From the NCBI RefSeq assembly GCF_005869845.1, contig NZ_VAWF01000001.1:1798001-1862000 (forward strand): a stretch of DNA of 64,000 nucleotides, given 5' to 3'. The DNA comes from Fodinibius saliphilus (GTDB taxonomy: Bacteria > Bacteroidota > Rhodothermia > Balneolales > Balneolaceae). Shown here piece by piece: positions 17,045 through 26,994 of the stretch. Numbering within the stretch: position 1 is the first letter of the stretch; each line of letters begins with the position of its first letter. A model generated the notes under the pieces. It was not told where the DNA came from and did no database searches. It saw only the letters and a list, made by a program, of their open reading frames with translations. The position numbers were made by a program, and so were the translations under genes.

Positions 17045-18745
17045 ATGGCAATTGTGAACCAAATCAATCTTATGATATTACGAATTCTACTTTTTGCATT
17101 TTCAGCTTTAATAGTTTGTGCCTGTCAACCGGTTGAACATACCCAAAAACAAGCCCCTCATATTATTCCCGAGCCAGCTACATTACAGTTAAAATCCGGT
17201 ACATTTCAAATTGATAGACAAACAACAATCTACGCCGACAAGTCTAATTCTACACTTCTCGATGTGGCTAAACAGCTAAAAGGTACCATCGATTCAGCGA
17301 CCGGTTTTGATCTCAGTATCCAAAATTCAAACTCTACTGCTTCAAACAGCATCTCATTTACGATTGATGACAATACCACCTCATATGAAAATGATGAGGC
17401 TTATCACCTATCAGTTACTCAGGAGTCGGTCAAATTATCGGCTCCCAACGCCACCGGATTGTTCTATGGAGTACAATCACTACTACAATTATTACCTCCA
17501 CAAATATACCAAACCGATTATACACTGGTATCCCAAGATACCGAATGGCATATTCCTGCAGTGGAGATTCACGATTATCCCCGTTTCGAGTATAGGGGGA
17601 TGCACCTCGACGTGGCACGCCACTTTTTCCCGGTCGAATTTGTAAAACGATATATCGACTTGATGGCCATGCACAAAATGAATCGCTTTCACTGGCACCT
17701 AACCGAGGACCAGGGGTGGCGTATAGAGATTAAGCAGTATCCTAAACTTACAGAAATAGGTGCATGGAGAGATTCAACACTTGTAGGCCATTACACTTCA
17801 AATGTATACGATACTACAACTTATGGCGGATACTACACTCAAGAAGAGGTTCGGGAAGTAGTTGCATATGCTCAAAAGAAGCATATTACGGTTATTCCTG
17901 AGATTGAGATGCCCGGACATGCTTCCGCTGCCCTTGCTTCCTATCCCCAGTACGGGTGTATAGAAGGCAAAGATTACCAGGTAAAAACAACATGGGGTAT
18001 TTTTGAAGATATCTACTGTCCGCGAGAAAAAACATTCACTTTTCTTAAAAATGTATTAACGGAAGTCATGGACCTATTCCCAAGCGAGTATATCCATATC
18101 GGGGGCGACGAAGCACCTAAAAAACAATGGGAGGAAAGTGAATTTGCTCAGCAGGTTATACAGCGCGAAGAGTTGGAGGATGAACACGAATTGCAAAGCT
18201 ATTTCATCACTCGTATTGAAAAATTCCTCAACAAAAATGGACGGCAGATTATCGGATGGGATGAAATCCTGGAAGGCGGCTTGGCCCCGAATGCTACCGT
18301 CATGAGCTGGCGCGGCATGGAAGGTGGTATTAAATCTGCCAAACAGAAACACGATGTGATCATGACGCCTACCAGCCATGTATACTTAGATTATTACCAG
18401 GCAGATGAAGAAACGGAGCCACTGGCTATTGGTGGATTTATCAGCCTTGAAAAAATATACAACTTCGATCCGGTACCAGAAGAGTTAAACGCTGAAGAAG
18501 CACAATATATCCTTGGAGCACAAGGGAATATCTGGACCGAATATATGCACAGTGGAGATAAAGTGGAATATATGGCCTATCCCCGTGCTTCTGCCCTTTC
18601 AGAAGTAGTTTGGTCCCCCCATAGTAAAAGAAACTGGACTGACTTCTGGCGACGTATGCATGTGCATTTTGATCGTTTTGATGTGTTGGGTGTTAATGCT
18701 GCCAAACATTATGAAAACAAGATACCTAAGTTTGATAATCAGTAA
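17045..18745 (+). CDS. GH20 beta-N-acetylhexosaminidase lipoprotein
   Basis: A 566-residue exo-hexosaminidase releasing terminal GlcNAc/GalNAc. The N-terminus has a hydrophobic signal and lipobox VCAC (Cys27), so it is probably membrane-anchored in the periplasm or on the surface. Residues about 38-165 form the GH20b domain, then the TIM barrel with GMHLDVARHFF, HWHLTEDQGWRIEI and the catalytic pair Asp355-Glu356 in HIGGDEAPK, which work by substrate-assisted catalysis. Met10 (17072) is an alternative start placing the signal right at the N-terminus. Divergent from the symporter, ending in a strong terminator (18761-18784). It provides the monosaccharide for the kinase and NagB route. Confidence 0.95.
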   Translation: MAIVNQINLMILRILLFAFSALIVCACQPVEHTQKQAPHIIPEPATLQLKSGTFQIDRQTTIYADKSNSTLLDVAKQLKGTIDSATGFDLSIQNSNSTASNSISFTIDDNTTSYENDEAYHLSVTQESVKLSAPNATGLFYGVQSLLQLLPPQIYQTDYTLVSQDTEWHIPAVEIHDYPRFEYRGMHLDVARHFFPVEFVKRYIDLMAMHKMNRFHWHLTEDQGWRIEIKQYPKLTEIGAWRDSTLVGHYTSNVYDTTTYGGYYTQEEVREVVAYAQKKHITVIPEIEMPGHASAALASYPQYGCIEGKDYQVKTTWGIFEDIYCPREKTFTFLKNVLTEVMDLFPSEYIHIGGDEAPKKQWEESEFAQQVIQREELEDEHELQSYFITRIEKFLNKNGRQIIGWDEILEGGLAPNATVMSWRGMEGGIKSAKQKHDVIMTPTSHVYLDYYQADEETEPLAIGGFISLEKIYNFDPVPEELNAEEAQYILGAQGNIWTEYMHSGDKVEYMAYPRASALSEVVWSPHSKRNWTDFWRRMHVHFDRFDVLGVNAAKHYENKIPKFDNQ

Positions 18746-18760
18746 ATGACTTCTAAAACA

Positions 18761-18784
18761 CCCGGCTATCAGAAGATAGCCGGG
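18761..18784 (+). terminator. Terminator of the GH20 gene
   Basis: CCCGGCTATC (18761-18770) and GATAGCCGGG (18775-18784) form a perfect 10-bp stem with an AGAA loop, followed by ATTTTCTTT. Confidence 0.85.
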
Positions 18785-19161
18785 ATTTTCTTTCGTCCAC
18801 TCTCCCGATTTTTTTTAATTTCAACTCCATCCCCACCCCTATTCTCTCCCTGCAAGCAAGAAGAAGAACGCTTATCTATGATAGGAGTTCATTTAAAAAG
18901 TCGGTATCCATCCCAAAAAATTAGCTGTGAAGAACAAAAAGGGTGCAGAGACCGGAAGGAGAAGGGAAGCCACTGGTACTCTTTTAAAACGGAATGGGGA
19001 AGATTGTGAGGCAGAGAAACATCCCCCTTTATCTTCGGCTGACGCCGAATTCATCATCCCCGCTTCGAAGGGGGAAGAAAGTGGATCTCTAATAACATCA
19101 GTAACAATTAACACCGGAATTAACAACGCTACAGCTACCTGCTCTTTGAGTCTGCTACTGA
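18785..19161. other. Non-coding stretch with nested inverted repeats
   Basis: No convincing gene. At 19023-19074 an outer stem CCCCCTT/AAGGGGG (19023-19029, 19068-19074) encloses a perfect inner hairpin TTCGGC-TGAC-GCCGAA (19034-19049). The composition and shape are like short dispersed palindromic elements of this phylum, but a second copy is not present here. Confidence 0.5.
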
Positions 19162-20436
19162 TTACTTTCTACTTGTTGATTCAGAATTAAACATCTTACC
19201 AAAAGAGCCATACTTCTCGAATGATTTCACAACATTGTTCTCGACAGGTGTTCGCAGAATAATCGGATTGTTTTTCCAAAATTCCGGATTATAATCAGCC
19301 TTATCAATCAAACGGTAATCTGAAGCATCAGTCTTTTCACCTTCAAAATAGTTCTCGGTTAAATATTGTGATAACCCATCTACTTCATAGTCATAAAAGA
19401 ACAGTAACGACCGTGAATGAATCCGCCGCTTGAAATCAGTCCTGCCAAATAATCCTTTCTTTTTGATATAATCATATGACAAGTCGACTTTTATCATATT
19501 TGGATACAAAATATCATTGCTTAATGTCGTTCTTGAAAATTCAATATTAAGAATTGAATTTCGCGTCTCCGCTTTTTGGGCAACGGGGTTAACCGGGTCA
19601 TAATCTTCATCATTAACTCGTACATTCAATTTTAAAATAGTGTGGCTGCTATCGGTAATTACCACTGTACCAGTGGAAGCTGGCCCCTCAATATTCTTTT
19701 TGGGTTCAAAGCGGAGTGCTATAGCATCCTCTGCCTCTTGGTGATATCTTTTCTCCACATAAAAGTTATAATAATCCCTTGAATCTACTCGAAGTGGCCA
19801 AATAAAAGTCGAAATAAATGGGTACTGATCAACAAGTTCCATTCTGGAAAAAATGGAAAAATTAGTATTGTACATTGTAGCCTTCAAACTATCATAAGGG
19901 ATGACTGCATATCTGCCATTTTCTACTTTTAAATGGTCAATTACATTCGAGGAGAGTTCAGCGTGATAAAACGTTTCTACAAATTCAGTATAAATCGAAT
20001 CACTCTGGGTAAGCTGCCGGTAAAAGGCGTGGCCGAATACCTGTTCTTTCCTCGATAACACCTTGTCTATCGCTTTCTCTACCAAATTGATCTCAAAATT
20101 ATCGGTAACCGTAATTTGCTCTGACCTAACTACTGTTGGTTTCAAGCTAATGACAAGTTCTCTGTGCTTTTTCTCTGTGACCTTCACTTTTTGTTCTTGG
20201 TACCCCACAAAACTTACAACCAAATCTAGCGGTAAGCTATCTGTTTTAAGTGAAAATGATCCCTGGCTGTTGGATGCCGTGCCATAACTACTGTCTTGAA
20301 CCATAATATTTGCAGCGGGAAGGGAACGACCGGTTTCCCGATCAACAACTTTGCCCGTAATCACTGATTGTCCATACAGTAATTCACCGGATAATGAAAA
20401 AGTGATCAATAATACAACAATTGTAAACTTGTGCAT
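19162..20436 (-). CDS. Exported carboxypeptidase-regulatory-like (CarboxypepD_reg) protein
   Basis: A 424-residue protein with a signal peptide (about 1-22, ending LLYGQ) and an N-terminal carboxypeptidase-D regulatory-like beta sandwich (about 25-105: VITGKVVDRETGRSLPAANIMV and GSFSLKTD). The rest (110-424) is a mixed-strand region resembling the periplasmic/outer-membrane DUF5686-type extension seen in Bacteroidota, but it is shorter and lacks an obvious barrel. The function is unknown. It follows the terpene-cyclase-like gene and a small secreted protein on the same strand, with a hairpin at 20472-20493 in between, so it may be partly independent of them. Confidence 0.75.
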   Translation of the reverse strand: MHKFTIVVLLITFSLSGELLYGQSVITGKVVDRETGRSLPAANIMVQDSSYGTASNSQGSFSLKTDSLPLDLVVSFVGYQEQKVKVTEKKHRELVISLKPTVVRSEQITVTDNFEINLVEKAIDKVLSRKEQVFGHAFYRQLTQSDSIYTEFVETFYHAELSSNVIDHLKVENGRYAVIPYDSLKATMYNTNFSIFSRMELVDQYPFISTFIWPLRVDSRDYYNFYVEKRYHQEAEDAIALRFEPKKNIEGPASTGTVVITDSSHTILKLNVRVNDEDYDPVNPVAQKAETRNSILNIEFSRTTLSNDILYPNMIKVDLSYDYIKKKGLFGRTDFKRRIHSRSLLFFYDYEVDGLSQYLTENYFEGEKTDASDYRLIDKADYNPEFWKNNPIILRTPVENNVVKSFEKYGSFGKMFNSESTSRK

Positions 20437-20471
20437 AACCGATAAGTGTTTGAAGTTGAAATAAAAACAGA

Positions 20472-20493
20472 GCCGGTCATTAAAAATACCGGC
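20472..20493 (-). terminator. Hairpin over the stop of the small secreted protein gene
   Basis: GCCGGT (20472-20477) and ACCGGC (20488-20493) form a 6-bp stem (8 of 9 pairs if extended), enclosing the stop codon at 20480-20482. On the minus strand it is followed by GTTTTTAT. Confidence 0.55.
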
Positions 20494-20941
20494 CCTGTAT
20501 TTCTTTTGTTAGAGTTCGAGTTTTACACCAGCTTCGCAACTGCTCCCTGCTGATAATCGGTATATCGAAGGCCTTGTAATGCCCAAATTCGAATCGGTTA
20601 TTCACAAAGGGGGCAACCAACATCAACAGTTGATAAAAGCCGGATGACCTTTTCACCTGGAAAGATTTATCTATAGCCTCTTCCAAACGACGATTAATAT
20701 TTACCTCAAAATTCTTGTATCCCTTTTTTCTACCTTCATAGGGCGTTTTGATTATGGGATAAGAGAGATCTCCCGAGAACCTAAAATCTGTTTGGTAGAC
20801 CGAATACCGATCCAGCTTGTACTCCATAGACTTTTCTTTGGTTAACCTCTCCCAATCCGGCTGCTGACCAACCACTGTTAACGGCAGCATGATACCGCAA
20901 AAAAATGCTAAGCTAATTTGTTTCCACTTTTTCATTCTCAC
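20480..20941 (-). CDS. Small secreted protein of unknown function
   Basis: A 153-residue protein with a signal peptide (MKKWKQISLAFFCGIMLPL... ending VVGQ, about residue 25). The start may be Met1 (20941) or Met3 (20935); both overlap the end of the upstream cyclase-like gene (20913), which suggests translational coupling. The mature part is basic and aromatic with no known motif (for example FRFSGDLSYPI and FVNNRFEFGHY). Not recognised. Its position ties it to the terpene gene, perhaps as a periplasmic partner, which is only context. Confidence 0.65.
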   Translation of the reverse strand: MRMKKWKQISLAFFCGIMLPLTVVGQQPDWERLTKEKSMEYKLDRYSVYQTDFRFSGDLSYPIIKTPYEGRKKGYKNFEVNINRRLEEAIDKSFQVKRSSGFYQLLMLVAPFVNNRFEFGHYKAFDIPIISREQLRSWCKTRTLTKEIQGRYF

Positions 20942-22915
20942 CCTCTATAGGTTCTAACTTTAGTTTTTGATAACAAGCAAGCATATTAACTACTGTTGCC
21001 GTTGAGAAATTACCGAGATGATCATCCACCAGAATATTGACTCCAAATGAACTTTTTCGCCAGCGTGCCACCGAAGACGGATCCTTTACATCAGGCGCCG
21101 GCAGCTTCAATATTCTTGAAACAGGCCAACTTCCATCTTCATACTGATGATTTAAAAGCCAATGTATTCCCCCTTCAATCTGCTGCTCATACTTTTCCGG
21201 GTAACTGAGGAGCAAAGCTTTTAATGCAAGTGCAGTGTAAAAGGCATTGGAATTTGCCCCTTCTATAGCAGAATCCCATCCTCCATCGGTCTCTTGATAT
21301 GCAGCCAGCCATTGCAGAGCCTGCTGCTGTTGCCTGGCATACTTATCAACCCCGGCAACAGCCATTACAAAAAAGGAAGTGGTATAAACAGGGCTTGTCC
21401 ACCAGTAAGCCGGCAGATATCCCTCGGCAGTCTGTTGCTCCGCCAACCATGATATTGTGTTAGCAAACTCGTCAGAATATTGATCCAAATCCTTTAGCAT
21501 GTAAGCTGCGACCGCCGCAACACAGGGGTGCGAAATCGTCCATCCTGATACGTCCTCATCCTCAGGGAGCTCAAGAGTTCTTCTTAACAAAACCGGATCA
21601 TTATATGTACCCCATCCCCCGTCTTCCCTTTGGAAGGTCAGCCAGCGTTCAACGAGCCGTTCTCGCTGTTCCTGCGGCAATAAAGGATTTATGCCAATAA
21701 TAAAATTAAGTGAATCGCCATCCCGGATCATAAAATCGTTATATCCGCCAAGCGACTCTTCATCTTCAATCAAAGAGCGGCTAACGTCTTCAACACACTT
21801 TTGGGCCAGTCCGGCTTCATGCAGCTGATAGCACACGTAGTTCGTAATCCAACCGCTTCCCAGGCCAGCATTTGTTAAAAAGTCAGACCACCGGTTAGAT
21901 TCATCAAGAGTCTCTTTTAAATATGTAACTCCATCCTCAATGGCATTTTCAATATCCTTTTCGTGAACCTTTTTAAGAGGAGAGTTATTCTTGAATGCCC
22001 CATTCCTGTTCGCCTTTTGCCGGGTTTTAAGTAAAAGCTGTTCAATTTCCCACAACAACTTATCACATCTCTCAATCTCACTCTTGATACGTGATTTATA
22101 CTTATCCACGGGGATCTTTTCAACCAGAGCCATTGCCTTCAGGTAGTAATCCTTGGCTTCATTCAGGAGCTTACTGGCAATCCCCGAGACAAACAGGTAC
22201 TTATTCTTTGTAGCGGGGGCAAGTATCTGATCATGTTCAATATTTTGCTCAATAAATTTTTCAACGCGGTAAATAGCATAGGTCCACTGCCCGCTCTTCA
22301 TATCCTGCTTAAAATCATCAATATCGTCAAAAAGCTGGAAGCCGGTATGAAAAGACAGCAACGAGCGTTCCAGTACTTCTCTGTATCAAAGTTGTTATTA
22401 ACCGAACACAGGGCTAACACCGAAGCAATACTTAATCCCGACTTGCCTTCGGCTAATTGCTCAAATAATTTTTCAGTAAAGAATTGCTGCTCTTTTGAGA
22501 GCTTCTTTTCAAGCATATTAGCTTCTAAATACCGTTTCTTAATAACATCAAACTCTTCCCAAAACGGGTGATTACTCTCAAATACTTGAGTTAACTCTTT
22601 AATAGACCGTTCATGATACGCCATACATAACATCATTCGCTTTATCGACGAAGTATTGGTGTTGTCAGAAACCGTATCAAACTGTTGGTCTAATAGTAAT
22701 GTTGTTCGAAAATATAGATAGCCTGCCAAAGACAAGCGCTCAACAACAACTTGGTCAACATTTGGAAAGGCCGGACTCAACATAGAAAAAAGATCCAAGT
22801 AGAATTGATGATCGACCTGTAACTTTTTATTTCCCTCTTGTTCTTTAATCGCTTCCGGGATATCTAAGCCAGATATAAATTTTGAAAATGCAGTCCATGT
22901 GTTACACTGTTTCAT
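20913..22915 (-). pseudogene. Frameshifted class I isoprenoid synthase / squalene-cyclase-repeat fusion
   Basis: Two frames join into one protein. The first (22915 to about 22384) holds the start of a class I isoprenoid synthase domain with an aspartate motif LLLDQQFD (Asp76, Asp80). The second frame is open from 22385 and begins YREVLERSLLSFHTGFQ, then LFDDIDDFKQD, the second aspartate-rich motif. It continues with squalene/prenyltransferase repeats (FQREDGGWGTY, YQETDGGWD, HQYEDGSWP). Restoring one base near 22384-22387 (GATAC to GATTAC on the minus strand) gives an unbroken 667-residue protein (2004 bases). The two halves of one active site lie on either side of the break, so each piece alone should be non-functional. 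The cyclase part shows DEDV where class II cyclases have DxDD. It could be a true frameshift or a sequencing error. Confidence 0.8.
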
Positions 22916-23081
22916 AAAGCTCCCCTAGCCAAATAGCGTAAATTTTTTTGATCGCTATATTCTGTTTTAATGAATTAACTACAAGAGAGGATTTTGTTTC
23001 CTAAATGTAAATAGGTCTAAAAGGCTCATTTTTATTGAGACTTAAGTAACAATATGTTTAAAATTTTGCCCATCCATTACA

Positions 23082-23732
23082 CTAAGTAGATAAATTCAAT
23101 GCTTTTTTATTTCTCAATATATAACGTAATAACTCCCCACGACCACTCAGACCCAACTTTTTACCAATGCGATATCTATGATTTTTAACTGTCTTATGGC
23201 TAATGGATAACGATTGGGCAATTTCTTCATTTGATTTCAACTTGGTCATCTCTTGTAATACTTCAACTTCTCTTGAAGTCAACTGTTGAATATCATTTAT
23301 ATTCCGTTCGTTCGCGAAATTGTTTGTATGCTCAAACTGCAGATAAGAGTTAAAATAAAACTCTCCCTTTGATACAGCATCCAAACACTTTAGCAGAGTA
23401 TCCTTATCATCATTTCTTAATAACACCCCGCTTATTCCGTCAGAGATTAAACTCTGAAGATTGGATAGCACCTCAAATCTATCCAAAATCACAAAAGCCG
23501 GTGAGTGCTTATCTTTAGCCGAAACCGTAATTGCACTAAAACTGCTATTCTGGTACTGTTGATACTCATCGATAATAATATCTGGTTTCAGATCAATAAT
23601 ATCTTGCTCAGAGACAGTATCTTCCTGACCTACTCCCAATACCCTAAAATCTTCATCTTTCAAATATGATGACATCAGATCTTGTATAAGTCTTTCATTT
23701 ATCCGAATGTAGATAGTTTGGTCATCCGACAT
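23082..23732 (-). CDS. LuxR-type regulator with atypical receiver-like domain
   Basis: A 216-residue protein. The C-terminal GerE/LuxR helix-turn-helix (about 150-210) is clear: LTSREVEVLQEM, SNEEIAQSLSISHKTVKNHRYRI. The N-terminal half has a receiver fold pattern with Asp55 in PDIIIDEYQ at the phosphorylation position, but the acidic pair normally near residues 8-10 is missing (IYIRINERL), so phosphorylation may not occur in the usual way. No kinase gene is adjacent. It lies between two damaged genes, the terpene synthase/cyclase and the barrel protein, and may have regulated the terpene unit. Confidence 0.8.
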   Translation of the reverse strand: MSDDQTIYIRINERLIQDLMSSYLKDEDFRVLGVGQEDTVSEQDIIDLKPDIIIDEYQQYQNSSFSAITVSAKDKHSPAFVILDRFEVLSNLQSLISDGISGVLLRNDDKDTLLKCLDAVSKGEFYFNSYLQFEHTNNFANERNINDIQQLTSREVEVLQEMTKLKSNEEIAQSLSISHKTVKNHRYRIGKKLGLSGRGELLRYILRNKKALNLST

Positions 23733-24104
23733 TTAAAACCCTCTGATTAATCCAATCCTAACTTTACTCATTTACAAGAGATATCTAGTCTACAAATGTT
23801 ACAGCTTTTATAGTTACTCCACTGAAAACAGCAATTCTACCAACAGGTTTAGCTTTTCAAGTTACGTTTATGACGCACTAAGCGGCTATATTCTTACTAA
23901 AGCTGATGTTATAGATTTTTCTAATAATGAGCTATAACTCAATAAAAAAAGTCTCGCCCAATAATGTCCGTTCGAATATACACAGCATTAAATTACTTTA
24001 GTGCACAATGGTACATATTGTAGCCAATATTAAACAATAGTTAGCAGTAGTCGTTGCCCTATTAGACATCATCAAGTATTGGTGTTGCCAAGTATAGCAC
24101 GGTA
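23733..24104. other. Intergenic region without visible gene
   Basis: 372 AT-rich bases between the LuxR-type gene and the broken barrel gene. I see no coding frame, hairpin or repeat that stands out. Confidence 0.5.
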
Positions 24105-24644
24105 TTACTTGACAAACCCAAAACTGAGACCAATATGAGGAAATATTAAATTATCATATAAAAGTGGTCCGGCTACCACCCTGAATACAAACCCTTTACC
24201 TGCTGGTTGACGTCTATATCCCACATGCAAAGAAGGTATTGCTTCAAAGTTGTTATATCGTTCTGATAATGTGTGCTTTTCTGATACCCACTGAAATGTA
24301 ACACCACCTCCGAGTTCTAAGAACTTCTTGTCTTTACCAACTAAGTAACTACTCATTACCGGCACCGAGATACCATATGTTTGCCAATGCACTTCATGTT
24401 GGCTAAAACGACTGAGTATTTCATCCTCACTTAAGTTTAATATGACACCAATTACTGTTCTAAAAACAAACTTTTCACTGTACATCCGGTCATAATTAAA
24501 ACTGATAGATGCCCCGGTTCCTCCCAGCTCTAAGTAAAACGTTTATCGTATTTCTTTCTCTTTATTTTTGGATTGTGCCATAACAACAGCAATAGAAACA
24601 GTTACAAAAAACAAAATTAGAATTACCCTCTTTAAGAATTCCAA
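24105..24644 (-). pseudogene. Outer-membrane beta-barrel-like protein interrupted by an in-frame stop
   Basis: Only a 126-residue tail (from 24485) is uninterrupted, but the same frame upstream continues a barrel strand (FYLELGGTGASISFNYDRM) and, past a TAA at 24543-24545, a signal peptide reading EFLKRVILILFFVTVSIAVV then MAQSKNKEKEIR. A TTG at 24642-24644 with GGAGG four bases before it is a likely start. The full product would be about 179 residues, with alternating strands (VPVMSSYL, LELGGGVTFQWV, SLHVGYR, HIGLSFGFV) typical of small Bacteroidota barrels. A single base change (CAA, GAA or AAA to TAA) would explain the stop. It may be a recent pseudogene or a base-call error. Confidence 0.7.
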
Positions 24645-24960
24645 AAAACCTCCACATTTAGTTCCAGTTTAAGGTATCAGGATCCCAACTTCTCAGAGGA
24701 ATCAACGTTGTAGTTTGATAAACAGTATTAAAGACGTTTTACATAGCATCTCTCTTAATCTTTTTTGCAATATTTACGGTCAAGAGAAACCAAACACCGT
24801 ACTGTTACCAACATTAATCCATTCTAATGCTATTGTATATATTGCATTACTGTCTAGCTCATCACATCGAGTACCTCATGAAAATAAAAAAGCCTCGCTC
24901 CCAACAGGGAGCGAGGCTTTAAATCGTCTAACGAAAGACGGTTGAGCGTAAACGGCTATT
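24645..24960. other. Intergenic region holding the groEL terminator
   Basis: 316 bases; apart from the terminator hairpin at 24892-24917 I see no gene. Confidence 0.6.
24892..24917 (-). terminator. groEL terminator
   Basis: GCCTCGCTCCC (24892-24902) and GGGAGCGAGGC (24907-24917) form a perfect 11-bp stem with a 4-base loop. The minus-strand side continues in TTTTTTATTTT. Confidence 0.9.
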
Positions 24961-26646
24961 TTACATCATGCCGCCCATGCCGCCCATTCCACCGGGCATA
25001 CCGCCTCCCATACCGCCGGGCATACCGCCGCCGGCTGGTCCGCCATCATCATCGTCTCCACCTTCAGAAGGCTTGTCAGAGATGAGTGCTTCCGTTGTCA
25101 GCATTAAGCCGGCAACAGATGCAGCGTTTTCAAGAGCGGTTCGAGTTACTTTCGTAGGATCGATTACGCCTGCTTCAACGAGATCTTCATACTCTTCGGT
25201 ACGAGCATTGTATCCGAAGGAACCTTCGCCTTCAAGAACTTTCTGTACAACGATAGAGCCTTCGGCACCAGCGTTGTTAGCAATAGTTCGAAGAGGAGCT
25301 TCGAGTGCACGGCGCACAATATCGAATCCAACTTCTTGATCAGGGTTTTCACCTTCAAGATCATTAAGAGCAGATTGAGCGCGCAGTAATGCAACACCAC
25401 CACCAGCTACGATGCCTTCTTCAACAGCGGCACGGGTAGCGTGGAGTGCATCTTCAACACGAGCTTTCTTCTCTTTCATTTCAACTTCAGAAGCAGCTCC
25501 GATGTTCAATACTGCAACACCACCGCTTAGCTTAGCAAGACGCTCTTGCAGCTTCTCGCGGTCATAGTCAGAAGTAGAAGATTCGATTTGACCTTTGATC
25601 TGGTTTACACGGGCAGTGATGTCATCATCTTCACCCTGTCCACCAACAAGTGTAGTATCATCCTTAGTGATATTCACACGATCAGCAGTACCTAAGAAAT
25701 CAAGCGTAGCATTTTCGAGCTTGTATCCACGCTCTTCTGAGATAACAGTACCGTTAGTGAGAATAGCAATGTCTTCCAACATCTGCTTACGACGATCACC
25801 GAATCCAGGTGCCTTAACAGCAGCAATCTTCAGCGACCCGCGCAGCTTGTTTACAACCAATGTAGCCAGTGCTTCGCCTTCAATATCTTCAGCGATGATA
25901 AGCAGCGGCTTACCGGTTTGAATAACTTTCTCAAGAATTGGTAGCAGATCTTTCATGTTAGAGATCTTGCTGTCGAAGATCAGGATATATGGCTCTTCCA
26001 TTTCAGCGACCATATTCTCAGAATCGGTCACAAAGTAAGGAGAGAGATATCCACGGTCGAACTGCATACCTTCAACGGTTTCGAGGTATGTTTCGGTACC
26101 TTTCGCTTCTTCAACAGTGATAACACCATCTTGACCAACTTTTTCCATTGCATCAGCAATATTTTGGCCAATTTCGTCATCTCCATTAGCAGAGATAGTA
26201 CCAATTTGCTTGATGCTATCCAAGCTGTCACCAACCGGGTTACTCATTTGACGCAGCTCTGCAACAATGGCTTTAACAGCGGTATCAATGCCTCGCTTCA
26301 GTTCCATTGGATTCGCTCCGGCAGTAACATTCTTAAGACCGGTTTGAATAATAGACTGAGCAAGAACAGTAGCTGTTGTAGTTCCGTCACCAGCATTGTC
26401 GCTAGTTTTAGACGCAACTTCTTTCACCATCTGAGCGCCCATGTTTTCGCGCTTGTTGGACAGCTCGATCTCTTTTGCTACTGTAACACCATCTTTAGTA
26501 ACTGTTGGTGCTCCAAATGATTTTTCAATTACTACGTTTCGTCCACGCGGTCCCAAAGTGACCTTGACAGCATTTGCAAGCTTGTCAACGCCTTGCTTGA
26601 GAGCATCGCGCGCTTCCATATCATAATGAACTAGTTTTGCAGACAT
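24961..26646 (-). CDS. groEL: Chaperonin GroEL (60 kDa)
   Basis: A 561-residue subunit of the GroEL double ring that folds proteins with ATP and GroES. Landmarks: [18 protein letters not shown] at the N-terminus, the ATP-loop [12 protein letters not shown] (about 86-97), [10 protein letters not shown] in the apical domain, [13 protein letters not shown] in the equatorial domain, and a Gly-Met tail (GGMGGMM). The C-terminal tail is longer and richer in GGMP than in E. coli. It is second in the groES-groEL operon with a 54-base gap. Codon use is visibly more GC-rich than in neighbouring genes, as expected for high expression. I found no CIRCE operator upstream of groES. Confidence 0.99.
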   Translation of the reverse strand: MSAKLVHYDMEARDALKQGVDKLANAVKVTLGPRGRNVVIEKSFGAPTVTKDGVTVAKEIELSNKRENMGAQMVKEVASKTSDNAGDGTTTATVLAQSIIQTGLKNVTAGANPMELKRGIDTAVKAIVAELRQMSNPVGDSLDSIKQIGTISANGDDEIGQNIADAMEKVGQDGVITVEEAKGTETYLETVEGMQFDRGYLSPYFVTDSENMVAEMEEPYILIFDSKISNMKDLLPILEKVIQTGKPLLIIAEDIEGEALATLVVNKLRGSLKIAAVKAPGFGDRRKQMLEDIAILTNGTVISEERGYKLENATLDFLGTADRVNITKDDTTLVGGQGEDDDITARVNQIKGQIESSTSDYDREKLQERLAKLSGGVAVLNIGAASEVEMKEKKARVEDALHATRAAVEEGIVAGGGVALLRAQSALNDLEGENPDQEVGFDIVRRALEAPLRTIANNAGAEGSIVVQKVLEGEGSFGYNARTEEYEDLVEAGVIDPTKVTRTALENAASVAGLMLTTEALISDKPSEGGDDDDGGPAGGGMPGGMGGGMPGGMGGMGGMM

Positions 26647-26700
26647 AGTTCCTCTATTAATTTTTTGAGTTTATATTTAAAAAATGTGTAAAGAATTGCT

Positions 26701-26994
26701 TTAGGAAACGATTCCAAGAATGTCAGTTTCACGCATGATCAGGTACTCTTCACCTTCAAGCGTAACTTCAGTGCCTGAATACTTTCCGTAGAGTACTTTA
26801 TCTCCTTCAGCAACTGACATATCAATCTTAGTTCCGTTTTCCACTTTGCCGGGCCCTGCAGCAACAACAGTTCCTTCCTGAGGCTTTTCTTTAGCCGAAT
26901 CAGGAATAATAATGCCGGATTCTGTTTTCTCGTCCGCAGGTTCTGGCTGAACCAAAACGCGATCGCTTAACGGTTTGATTTTAGATTTAGCCAT
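26701..26994 (-). CDS. groES: Co-chaperonin GroES
   Basis: A 97-residue co-chaperonin that caps GroEL. The sequence shows the usual [18 protein letters not shown] start, the mobile loop [15 protein letters not shown] and [14 protein letters not shown] near the C-terminus. It opens the groESL operon; the start ATG is at 26994 with an AGGAGT-like ribosome site about 9 bases before. The 260 bases upstream, toward rsmA, contain no gene and no CIRCE-type inverted repeat, so heat control may use another system. Confidence 0.98.
   Translation of the reverse strand: MAKSKIKPLSDRVLVQPEPADEKTESGIIIPDSAKEKPQEGTVVAAGPGKVENGTKIDMSVAEGDKVLYGKYSGTEVTLEGEEYLIMRETDILGIVS

Noticed and set aside
18746-19009. 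87-codon frame after the GH20 stop
   Set aside because: It runs through the GH20 terminator and its predicted protein has no domain; also overlaps the palindromic element.
22298-22385. Programmed -1 frameshift site in the terpene gene
   Set aside because: No slippery heptamer or downstream pseudoknot is visible, and family-like sequence fits a lost base at GATAC better.
24968-25339. Long plus-strand frame opposite groEL
   Set aside because: Antisense shadow caused by the Gly-Met-rich tail and GC-biased codons; proline-rich artefact.
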